Assembly (NCBI GenBank): GCA_046704385.1
Contig: JBJKSB010000070.1
Location: 1 to 27,260, forward strand
Source: GH45 sp046704385
GTDB taxonomy: Bacteria > Bacteroidota > Bacteroidia > Bacteroidales > SZUA-534
Direction: 5' to 3'
Length of the DNA stretch: 27,260 nucleotides
This document shows, piece after piece, positions 1-9,400 of the stretch. The translations under genes and the position numbers were made by a program. Each line of letters begins with the position of its first letter. Position 1 is the stretch's first letter. The notes under the pieces were generated by a model that saw only the letters and a list, made by a program, of their open reading frames with translations, did not search any database and was not told where the DNA came from.

Positions 1-240
1 ATAATTTCAACCCGATGGCTGCTCCTCCGCTAGAGCCTCCGCTGAGTAGCTTCGGCGCTCGCGGAAAGCTACGGCGACACGCGGAACGCCTCGGGTAATC
101 TGTCCCCTGACCCAAAGTCGCCCTGTAAGGGCATTCTAATGAGCTCGTATAATCCGGAGGATTGAGACTACTTCGAGTTAATCTGAAAGTTAAACCTTCC
201 AAATATCATGACTTCGTCCGACGAAGGAGGTCAGGTCGAC
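1..240. repeat. GC-rich hairpin-dense intergenic segment, possible dispersed repeat
   Basis: This stretch is clearly richer in G+C than its surroundings and carries no convincing gene. It contains several short inverted repeats: GTAGCTT at 46-52 with AAGCTAC at 66-72; GCCCT at 120-124 with AGGGC at 128-132 (3-nt loop); CTTCGTC at 212-218 with GACGAAG at 220-226. It also has an 8-bp direct repeat, CCTCCGCT, at 24-31 and 36-43. On the minus strand a 21-codon frame (134-69, beginning MPLQGDFGSGD) and other short frames cross it; I do not call them genes. The composition break and the density of palindromes suggest a non-coding repeat or mobile-element remnant of the kind scattered through some Bacteroidota genomes. 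That is inference, because only one copy is visible and the left end is cut by the window. Confidence 0.4.
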
Positions 241-501
241 ATTATAAACAGAAGATATAAACAACAAAGATCCGAAGACTTAAATACCCGATAAACAGTT
301 TTGTGTATAAATCGCTTGTTATACGTATATGTTCTTCCATCCATCCATATTTCCAAATTTCCAGAATCTCCTGATTTATATTTCTAACTCAGATTAGTAG
401 CGTATTTATAAAGTTCTGTTCAATCGATCAGCGGATGACTACTTATAAACCAGCAGCTTAGTCATCTGATGAGTTCCATGATACTTAAGTAATTATCGGA
501 A
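241..501. other. AT-rich gene-free stretch downstream of the C25 protease
   Basis: I see no coding region, tRNA or recognisable riboswitch here. It holds the 3' flank of the minus-strand protease that ends at 502, a short CCAT tandem (about 337-349) and one inverted repeat listed separately. Confidence 0.5.
434..466 (-). repeat. Inverted repeat downstream of the 10-repeat C25 protease
   Basis: GATGACTA (434-441) is the exact reverse complement of TAGTCATC (459-466), with a 17-nt loop. The stem can extend by a G-T and a C-G pair. It lies about 35 bp past the stop codon of the protease gene. No T-run follows on the minus strand, so it is at best a weak terminator or an mRNA 3'-end stabilising hairpin. 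Confidence 0.35.
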
Positions 502-3500
502 TTACTGCTTCACAACAAAACTTCGCGTAAACGTAGAATTATGCGAATTGATCCTGATATAATAAACACCTTGTGCAAGGTTATGCAATTCAATCTCCTG
601 AGGCAGCTTGTTGATTTTTCCTTTTCCAAGGGTAGTCCCTTTGTTATCCAGAATAGAATATTCAGACCCGATTAAAAGTTGCTCTGTTTCCACGTAAATT
701 TTGTTTTCTGCCGGGTTGGGATACAATATAAGCTTCACTCCCTGATCGCTCACACTAAGTACAATTAAAACCACATTGATTGTAGTATCGCTGCTAAGAT
801 CAACAGAACCGGTCTGGCTGTAATGAGTGTCAACTTTTCGCACGGTGTAAGGCAATTGTGGCCCTGCAGCCACATTGCTGAATACTGCCTTACCTCCACT
901 GTCGGTCGATTTCACCTTGCTGTCGAAGGTAACATTGGCCCCCTCGAGTGCTCCGGAATCATCTGAAACCAAAAATTCAACATTGAAAGTACTGGTCTCC
1001 ATGTCAATGTTAATAAGCAAATCGCTGTTTACGACTGCAATATCAGCTAAGTAATCTTTTAATCCTTGTTTGGAAAGCGTGAAAGAATAACTGCCCGGAA
1101 AAACCTTTTTAAATATTGTCACACCTGAAGAGTCAGTGTACTGATTATCAGTATTAAAACTTACTAATACACTATCCTCATTAAGCCCCAGATGTGTAAC
1201 ATGAAATTGTACCTTATAGGTAACAGGCTGTAATTGAATATAATCCACCAAATCAAGAGAATCTACATCCAGAGAATCAGACAAGGTATAGTAACCCTGT
1301 TTTTCTACGCTATACTGATAATGACCCGACAACAAATCAATCAACCGGAATAAACCCGAATCATTAGTGTAACCAACAGTATCACCAATACTTACTTTGG
1401 CTTCTGAAATACCCATAGCGTTACATTTTACTATAAAATTAACTGAAGGCAAATGAAGCAACTCAATATAGACCATTGTATCATTTTCATGGATGGCTAA
1501 AGTTCCTGAAGAAGGAAGGTATCCCGGCTTTTCAACCATGTAACTGTAATTACCTTTAGAAATATCAGTAATAATTACTTCACCAAAATTATTTGTCATC
1601 CATAAGCGGTTATTAAAAGTTATCAGGGCACTATCAACCGGTTGATCAGCACAACGGATTAAAAATTTTACATCGGGGATTGGCAATAAAGTTAAATCCA
1701 GTGAAACATTATTATTTGCGATAGTAACGGTATCGCTAATTTGATAATATCCTGGCAAATTGACACTATAATGATAAAACCCATGATTTAAATCATTAAA
1801 TCGTACATATCCAGAAGAATCACTCATTATAGTATCAGCCCCCAAACAAACTGTTACAGGTTGTGATTCCTCCCCCGAAACCCTAATATGAAACTCAAGG
1901 TCTGAAGCAGGATTTAACCTAATATTGAGCAATGTATCGGAATGGCCAATTAAAAATGCATTATAATAGCTCAAAAAGCCTGTAGTATCTACTGAACAAG
2001 AATAACTTCCCTGCAAGATGTTATCGATAGTAACAAAACCGGCAGAATCGGTAACATACGGATTTGAACCAAATAAAACCTGAACACCGCTTAATCCGGT
2101 AACTCCATTGTAAACATACAACTGAATATCAGCCTTTTTAACCATAGGAATATTTTTTAGCGTATTAGCACCGAATACATGAACCGAATCGGCATAGGGA
2201 TACCAGTTAACATCAGATACTGTTACCGGATAAACTCCTTCTACCATTGGCGCTGTGATAATTTCACCTGTAGTATCCGAAGTATAAATATTTCCACCAA
2301 CACTGGCATCAACCCCAACAACCGGTTCCACTCCATTTTTCATGGTCAGGCTCACCAACCCGATTGTTGTCAGGTGGTAAACAAAGGGATTGTTGGAATA
2401 ATTGATCACTACAGAATCAACAATACTAATATAACCTGGATTAAAAACCTGGATGAGGTATGACCCCGGGGTTATTCCCGGAAGGACTACTGCTCCGGTA
2501 TCGTTGGTCACTCCTGTGTTTATTCCCAAGGTAACCTCAATACCCTGTACCGGTTCATCCCGTGAATTTAAAACCTTAACTACGATATCGTCAAAATGAT
2601 CTACCAGGTTAACAACCCGGCTTATATCTGAATTATTCATTAATACACTATCAACAATGGTTGCATAACCCGGTGAGGTTATAGTATATCCTGTATAAGT
2701 ATCTTTTATTGAAGAGTAGTCAATAATTTCACCATTAAAATCGGTATAATAGTCATATCCACCAATGATAACTTTGGCATTTTCGACCGGATTATTTCTG
2801 CTGTTTCGTACTATGAGTTTCAATTCCGGATGTCTTTTCATAACCATCTCAACATGTTCAGTGGTTTGGGTTTTATGAAAAGTTAAGGTTGTATCGCAAT
2901 AACCAAAAGCATGAAAATTAATAGCATAATCCCCGGTAAACTCCAGAAAATAAAACTGAACCCGTCCCTGGTTATCGGTTGTTTTTGTTGTATTTCCTAT
3001 GGTGACAGAACAACCGGCCGACAAATCAGTACCGGCAACAGGTAAATCACCCAAAACCGAAATATTAATAATACCCACCGAATCGAACCCAAACTGTGTA
3101 TCTGGTCTATTTTTACTCACACTAGCCAGGGGTGCAGGATAAACATCATCCTGAGCCCCCCAAATCACTGAGTTAAAACCAGTAGCAGTGCCATAAACCA
3201 ACGTTCTGTCGGTACTTGGGGCATAATTATTCATGGTTCCCCAAGTTATCTGGATAACCAGGTTGGAATCGTTGGAAAAAATCAAAGGATTTTGCAAAAC
3301 AATTTTCGACCATCCTGTAGAATCAGGCAAATAATAGGTACCAACAGAATATAATTCCTGCGCTGTACTCATATCTATAGCTTCATTTAATACATTTTTG
3401 GTTGTGAACAATGCTTTTATCTTGAAATTAGACAAATCGCGATAAGCAGAATCAGCCGTAAACTGGTTAATATTAAAACCTATTGATTTAACTGCCTTGC

Positions 3501-6387
3501 TCCCACTTCCGAATTCATTGGCCAGGTACATTAGTTGACATGAATTATTCAGATAATAATTATTAAAAGGATAATCAGCTACTATTAAATTTCCGGTACC
3601 CAATTGTTCGAATAAGCTTTGCCCAATGGTGACAACTATTTGTTTTTGTGCACTGTAAAAACCTCCGTTAAGTGTTACTAATAAAGTATCTTTTTGCTTA
3701 ACAGATGCGTTGTAAGGAATAGTCACTTCAAAATCAGCGTAAAGGGTATCGCCAACAGTAACTATGCCTACTGATGTATCAGGAGTATTTATTTGAATGG
3801 TATTTTGAACTGATATGTTTGCCAAATTCACTGTTGCGCTAACCTGTGCATGCCCCGTATTAATAAAGGCAACTTTCAGCAAGGCCGTTTCTCCATAATC
3901 CAGCGTACCATTACCATTACCCGAGAAGTCGTCAATAGCATACCAATTAACCACATTCAACACCGGAGCATTTATAATATTCTGGTAAATGTTGCTATAA
4001 AATTCCCGGGGTAACGATGGGGCACTATCTGACAAAGCCACATTAAATGTCACGGTATGCCCATCGGGAACAGAATCAGTAATACCAAATAAGAAGTTAT
4101 CCGTTATATTTTGGGTGGCATCTGCCCCCAGATTCGATGCAGGAATTTTAATATTCTGTGAAAAAGAACCCAGATAATCATCTGTTGATGTTACTGATAC
4201 ATAAATATTCTGGGCAGTTTGGTTCCCAATATTTTTCAAGGTTAGGTTCAACCCGGCATTTTCGCTAAAATCAAGCTGTCCATTATTATTTCCTGCAGCA
4301 TCGTTTACCGAAACATTATCAACTGTAAGGAAAGTTCCTTCAACATCACCCACAGGAAGGGTTGTTATATAAGGCTTATACCGGGCTTTTGTAACCACCA
4401 AAGTAACAGAATCAACCAGGGTTAAAGTATCGGTAGCAATAATAGCAACACTATCTGCATCCGCCAGGTTTACACCAATAAGTCCGTTGCGGTTCGATAA
4501 AGCCACCATAGAACCCGGTGCTGCTTTTACGGTAAAATTGTTTACGCCAAAATGAAAAGCCGTGTCATGAACTACATGATTATCTTTACCTACCGTAAAA
4601 TAAGGCATAAGCGAAGGATCGCCCAAACAATGATATGCTTCCCAGTAATATTGCGAACTTATATCACCATCGTAACCCTCATTATGAGCCTCAGTAACAG
4701 CCAGGTTCCCGACAAAAACCATTGCATCAACTGTTTGGTAGGTGGAATCGAAGGTTACATCATAAATACCCATACTGCTTGAATCGACACTGGGGTATTG
4801 ATTGTAAACCGGGTCGTGCGCTCCTACGGCCCAGTAGTAATCCTCCCACCAATAGGTATCCGGAACACTTCCCAGATAAGCAATGGCACCTCCATTGGGA
4901 TTTCTGATCCAGGCTTCACCAATGCATTCATCAATACTAAAATCGCCTGAGGTACAGCAATTACCAACCGCTACCGGGTATTTACCTGTATTTTGCAAGG
5001 CATCTACAGTACTGGCTCCAAGGTAAGGGTTTGCCCATGAGGTTTGAGAACAGTGGGCAGTATAATTAATCAGACTAACACTGGCTTTGTCAACGGTATA
5101 ACAACCTGAATAAGAACTCAAATAGGCATTAACGTTATTGAATCCATTGGTTGCATTAAAATAATATTGCGTACCATAATTAACAGTAGGCTGACCTACC
5201 CTGGGATTCCAGGTAGCATCGGCTCCGGCAATCAAGGTAACATCATTAAGGTACGAATCATCAGGAAACTGGTATTTTTCATAGGTCAGAATTTTCGAAA
5301 GCATACCTTTTAGCTGTATGGTATCCTGGGCAGGTAAGCGACCGTAGTACATCTCAGGAAACATATCGCCATCAACACTGGCATAATATAAATCGGTGAT
5401 CCTGCCGGTTTGTATTCCATTTTGCGAAGCCGGAACCTGCTGGATATCGCCTACCAACAATAAAAAAGAAGGGGCCGGTGTGCCCGGATCAGGATTATTA
5501 TACTGATTTCGTACCCAGGTTTTAATCTGAACGGGAGTATTGCCAATCACTGATAAATCGCCCACAACCACCTGAAATCCTTTTTGGGTTTTCCAATGAA
5601 TAAAATCGTTTAAGGTATTTAAATAGTTGTGGGGTGCTACTAAAAGGTATTTTACGGGAAATCCGGCCAAATCAGGATAACCTGCGTACGACTTGCTGGT
5701 ACTGGTGGCCAATGGCTGAATGGAAGGCAGTGAATTAAAAAATGGCGATGAAGCCTTTGTATTACTGTTGTTGGCACCTTTCGCAGATGTTATGGTCAAA
5801 TCGACCTGGATATCGTTATAAAACCTGATTGTATTTGATACAGGGTTATAGCGTACCGGGTTAATAATCAGCTTTACCAGGCGCTTATCACGCATGGTTC
5901 CCAAAACTTTAACCGATGCTAATTCCGATTGATCAAATGAATTTTTTGCATAAGCCTGTTTGTTCTTCTGCCATTTTACATCCTGAATATTTTTGTTTTT
6001 GGATTCTGAGGGCTGATAAGGAATCAACTTATTATCAACATAATAGTCGCCAACTTTAATATCCTGAGTAGTGTAACTTACCGACTTTACACTTACATTT
6101 TCATTAACAGGAACCGATAATAATTTCTGAATTGTAACCTTCTGGGGTTCACCCACCTTCCCGCTTCTATAACTACCCGGCACCACCATTTGATTATAAA
6201 CACCCTCAGGCGTATTTACTTCCACCATATCGATACCGGGAATTGAAAAATTGAAGGTGACTTTTTTACCTGAGTGAACAACTTTTGCCGGTTTATTACC
6301 TGAATGGTCAAGGGGAATCATAAAATTCTGCCCCTGTGCTATAAGCGACAGACATGTAAAAAAAACTATCAGCCTGACATTTTTCAT
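502..6387 (-). CDS. Gingipain-like C25 cysteine protease, 10-repeat stalk, T9SS cargo
   Basis: Predicted secreted cysteine endopeptidase of family C25 (1961 aa). Residues 1-20 form a signal peptide (MKNVRLIVFFTCLSLIAQGQ). A C25-type propeptide follows to about 200, with a typical LGTMRDKRLVKL stretch. The catalytic domain spans about 246-596, with His445 (YTAHCS) and Cys478 (NCCTSGDF). Their spacing of 33 equals that of His211/Cys244 in RgpB. Next come an Ig-like segment, two CARDB-like domains with Asp/Asn-rich loops (about 685-920), and a beta-sandwich region (about 930-1100). Ten tandem carboxypeptidase-regulatory-like repeats of about 76 aa cover about 1107-1876. The protein ends in a type A T9SS sorting domain (LYPNPAEN to the end, about 1884-1961), so it should cross the outer membrane and be surface-attached or released. 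It lies 69 bp downstream of a paralogue and is probably co-transcribed. Substrate specificity cannot be read from sequence. Confidence 0.93.
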   Translation of the reverse strand: MKNVRLIVFFTCLSLIAQGQNFMIPLDHSGNKPAKVVHSGKKVTFNFSIPGIDMVEVNTPEGVYNQMVVPGSYRSGKVGEPQKVTIQKLLSVPVNENVSVKSVSYTTQDIKVGDYYVDNKLIPYQPSESKNKNIQDVKWQKNKQAYAKNSFDQSELASVKVLGTMRDKRLVKLIINPVRYNPVSNTIRFYNDIQVDLTITSAKGANNSNTKASSPFFNSLPSIQPLATSTSKSYAGYPDLAGFPVKYLLVAPHNYLNTLNDFIHWKTQKGFQVVVGDLSVIGNTPVQIKTWVRNQYNNPDPGTPAPSFLLLVGDIQQVPASQNGIQTGRITDLYYASVDGDMFPEMYYGRLPAQDTIQLKGMLSKILTYEKYQFPDDSYLNDVTLIAGADATWNPRVGQPTVNYGTQYYFNATNGFNNVNAYLSSYSGCYTVDKASVSLINYTAHCSQTSWANPYLGASTVDALQNTGKYPVAVGNCCTSGDFSIDECIGEAWIRNPNGGAIAYLGSVPDTYWWEDYYWAVGAHDPVYNQYPSVDSSSMGIYDVTFDSTYQTVDAMVFVGNLAVTEAHNEGYDGDISSQYYWEAYHCLGDPSLMPYFTVGKDNHVVHDTAFHFGVNNFTVKAAPGSMVALSNRNGLIGVNLADADSVAIIATDTLTLVDSVTLVVTKARYKPYITTLPVGDVEGTFLTVDNVSVNDAAGNNNGQLDFSENAGLNLTLKNIGNQTAQNIYVSVTSTDDYLGSFSQNIKIPASNLGADATQNITDNFLFGITDSVPDGHTVTFNVALSDSAPSLPREFYSNIYQNIINAPVLNVVNWYAIDDFSGNGNGTLDYGETALLKVAFINTGHAQVSATVNLANISVQNTIQINTPDTSVGIVTVGDTLYADFEVTIPYNASVKQKDTLLVTLNGGFYSAQKQIVVTIGQSLFEQLGTGNLIVADYPFNNYYLNNSCQLMYLANEFGSGSKAVKSIGFNINQFTADSAYRDLSNFKIKALFTTKNVLNEAIDMSTAQELYSVGTYYLPDSTGWSKIVLQNPLIFSNDSNLVIQITWGTMNNYAPSTDRTLVYGTATGFNSVIWGAQDDVYPAPLASVSKNRPDTQFGFDSVGIINISVLGDLPVAGTDLSAGCSVTIGNTTKTTDNQGRVQFYFLEFTGDYAINFHAFGYCDTTLTFHKTQTTEHVEMVMKRHPELKLIVRNSRNNPVENAKVIIGGYDYYTDFNGEIIDYSSIKDTYTGYTITSPGYATIVDSVLMNNSDISRVVNLVDHFDDIVVKVLNSRDEPVQGIEVTLGINTGVTNDTGAVVLPGITPGSYLIQVFNPGYISIVDSVVINYSNNPFVYHLTTIGLVSLTMKNGVEPVVGVDASVGGNIYTSDTTGEIITAPMVEGVYPVTVSDVNWYPYADSVHVFGANTLKNIPMVKKADIQLYVYNGVTGLSGVQVLFGSNPYVTDSAGFVTIDNILQGSYSCSVDTTGFLSYYNAFLIGHSDTLLNIRLNPASDLEFHIRVSGEESQPVTVCLGADTIMSDSSGYVRFNDLNHGFYHYSVNLPGYYQISDTVTIANNNVSLDLTLLPIPDVKFLIRCADQPVDSALITFNNRLWMTNNFGEVIITDISKGNYSYMVEKPGYLPSSGTLAIHENDTMVYIELLHLPSVNFIVKCNAMGISEAKVSIGDTVGYTNDSGLFRLIDLLSGHYQYSVEKQGYYTLSDSLDVDSLDLVDYIQLQPVTYKVQFHVTHLGLNEDSVLVSFNTDNQYTDSSGVTIFKKVFPGSYSFTLSKQGLKDYLADIAVVNSDLLINIDMETSTFNVEFLVSDDSGALEGANVTFDSKVKSTDSGGKAVFSNVAAGPQLPYTVRKVDTHYSQTGSVDLSSDTTINVVLIVLSVSDQGVKLILYPNPAENKIYVETEQLLIGSEYSILDNKGTTLGKGKINKLPQEIELHNLAQGVYYIRINSHNSTFTRSFVVKQ

Positions 6388-6456
6388 ACAATTTTCCCGG
6401 TTTTACGACAGATTGACAAATAAGGTTTTCACAGGTATTTACAATCCTGCCTGCAC

Positions 6457-9400
6457 CTATTCCACCATCAGTTTTTCAAAGTACAACCTGTTGCCTGATT
6501 TAATTTGTAAGATATAAATTCCCTTAGATAAACCCGATAAATTTATAGTATTTTCCCTGGATAACCCTTTTTTGTTGATCAACAAACTACCAGTATAATT
6601 GAATAATTTCAGTTCCTCAACCGGTAGGTTTGAATTAATGTTCAATTCTGTGGTATGCCGTAATGGATTTGGATAAATTCTCAGGTAAAAATCACCTTTA
6701 TCAGATAATCCTAAATGAGTCAGGTTAATATTAATGGCCACATCTTTATCTATCACGTCAAAGTTTCCTGTCACTGTATTAAAACCATCTTTATTTACCT
6801 CATATTCAATGGCTTGTTCGGGTAATAAATTATAAAAAATTGCTTTGCCCAACAATGATGTCTCCAGTGTATCATTATGAATTTTAACTGCTGCGCCAGA
6901 TACCGAAGAGCCATTATCAAAAACATAAAATGAGGCCGAATACCTGTAATGTAATAATTCAATGTTCAATGAAAGGTTTGAGTCGGCCACTGATAAGGTA
7001 TTGCTAATTCCCTTATAACCATCTTTCATCAGCGTATAAACATAATCAGCCGAATATAATCCGGCAAAATCTGTCAAACCATCTTTATCCGTCGTTTTAA
7101 CCGAATCACCCAAACTGACTTCAACATCCTGTAAAGGCCCATTTAAATCATAAATATAAAAATGTACTTTATAAGGTTTGGCCTTGCTCATCTTAATGTT
7201 GTAACAAATATCACTAGTATTCACATCAATTATACCGCTGGTATCATTGTAGCCATAAAGCGATGCTATAAATATTTTGGAACCGGGCTGAACATCACTA
7301 AAATTAACCTTTCCGTTAACATCTGTAGTATCTGTGCGGTCGTCAAATTTCACCCAAACCCCTTTTAACGGAGTGTTGCCATCAACGAAGGTGAGGCAAA
7401 CATCCGGCAGACGCTGTAATAAAACAGTAATGGTGGTGTCGCCGGTTATTTCATCCAATTTTCCGGTATAATTAAAGTAGCCGGTTTTTGTTATAGTAAA
7501 ATCCTTTTTTGTTAAAGCCAAAACATTTTCAAATAATGCCATACCCGTAAGTGTGGTATCAGTGACATTCCCAACAGTCACCAGGGCACTATCAATAACA
7601 TTAACACCGTCAGAAACATTTACAGTTACTTTGAATTTTTTTGATGAGGTAATATACCCAATCCATCCAGAACGGGTTACCCCGGCATCGGAAGTAAATT
7701 TAAAAGTAAGAGCGCCTTCTGGATTCTGGCTTTGAATAATATATTTAAAACCATTGTTGCAAAAAACTCCCAGTTGATTTGCGCTGGTATTCAGGCCATC
7801 ATAAACATATAACTTATCGTAACATCCAACGGAGGAAGGTTCCACATCAAATGCCAGGAACTCAAGACTCAATCCCATACCTGGATCATGAGGCCTAAAA
7901 GTAATCACCGAATTTTCGCCATTGGTATAGTTGTTATTAGGGCCGCCTGAATCATAAAAATACCCGGAAGCTATTTCAACTGTATCATAAGCCATTTTAT
8001 ACCCGGGTTCGTTGCCAATTACTAAGGGAATAGTTCCCATGAAGCTGTATTGCTTTTGATCACCAGCTGTAATTTTGTAATTCAGGTCAACCTGTGAACC
8101 GTCAAAAATATTTGATCCTGCTTTTACCATGACATCAAAAGTCTTTGATTCAGCCGGATCAAAACCTCCGGTTGCCGTTGAATCGCTCACAGCAATAAGC
8201 ATATCAGGACGTGTTGAATATATTGTTAAGAGGGTATTGGAAACCTGTGAAAACCCATTATTTGCAAGCTGAACGCCAAGAGTCACAGTTTCATCAGATT
8301 GTATAACGCCATCGAGATTACCCACCCCGTTTTTATCAACGGTAAAATTATTCACAGCCAATTCAGGCGCTTTTATTTTCAGTTGAAATTCAAAATTTGT
8401 CGTCAGGCTGTCACCGTACTGCAATTGCCCTGAAAATTTGATGGGGACATCATTCGGTGCATTTGCTGAAACAACAATTTCGATTGGCTCATTGGCAATT
8501 TTTTGCCCACCCGATTCTATATCACCAATGTTGATGCTAAATGGATTACTTTGATTTTTTATCCAGTCTGAAATTATATTTACCGAAGCTTTTGCAGCTA
8601 AAGCTTTGTCTGTTCCATAATTTTTAACCTGTAGCTTAACATCAGCAGTTTCTCCATAATCCACCAGATGGTTATTATTTCCAAGCGAATCGGCAACCAG
8701 CGTTCCTTCTACAGCCAGGTACGGGCCGCTTGGAGGAATAACATTAAGACTGTCAATTAACGGCATAAAATCGGGCAACGATACCACCAATTCAATCATT
8801 TTGGTACCAGCTTTGAAAACCGGAGCAAAATTTAAATTACAAGTTCCCTGATAATCAGCCTGAGCCATGCCCAATAGTGTGTCTCGGTAAAATAAAGTAA
8901 CCGTGGCATTGGGTTCCGTGGTTAACTCTAATTGGTTCTGTCCAATATCCACAATGGGATTGTAGGTAGCCTTGATTCTTTCATTCTGAAATTTTGCCGG
9001 AATCAGTGAAGGATCACCCATAATGCTGTAAACCTCCCAATAGTAGTCTTTTAAATCGGAAGTAGAACCCTGTACCGCCATGTTTCCTGCATTCAATATC
9101 TGACCGACAGTATAAGCTCTTTGATTCACCGGTTCATTATGTGTATGAAACCAGGCATCAAAAGAACCCAGCCCGGTTTCAGAATAAACAGGGTCGCTTA
9201 CGATACTTGAGGTGAAACCGACACTCCAATAATAATCTTCATCCCAATAGGTAAAGTCGGTAGCTCCTATGTACGCCACTGCTCCTTTATCCTTTGCCCT
9301 GACAACTTCTTCACCAAATGAAGTAAGGTTAAATCGTAAAGATTCGCAGCAATTTCCAATCATTAAAGGATATTTGTCCCGGTTGCTTAATCCCCCGATA

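Noticed and set aside
69..134. 21-codon minus-strand ORF beginning MPLQGDFGSGD
   Set aside because: Too short and inside a palindrome-rich, repeat-like segment; no evidence of translation.
760..3070. DNA-level tandem array or CRISPR-like repeats in the large protease gene
   Set aside because: The repeats are protein-domain repeats of about 230 bp with diverged DNA, not identical short repeats with spacers.
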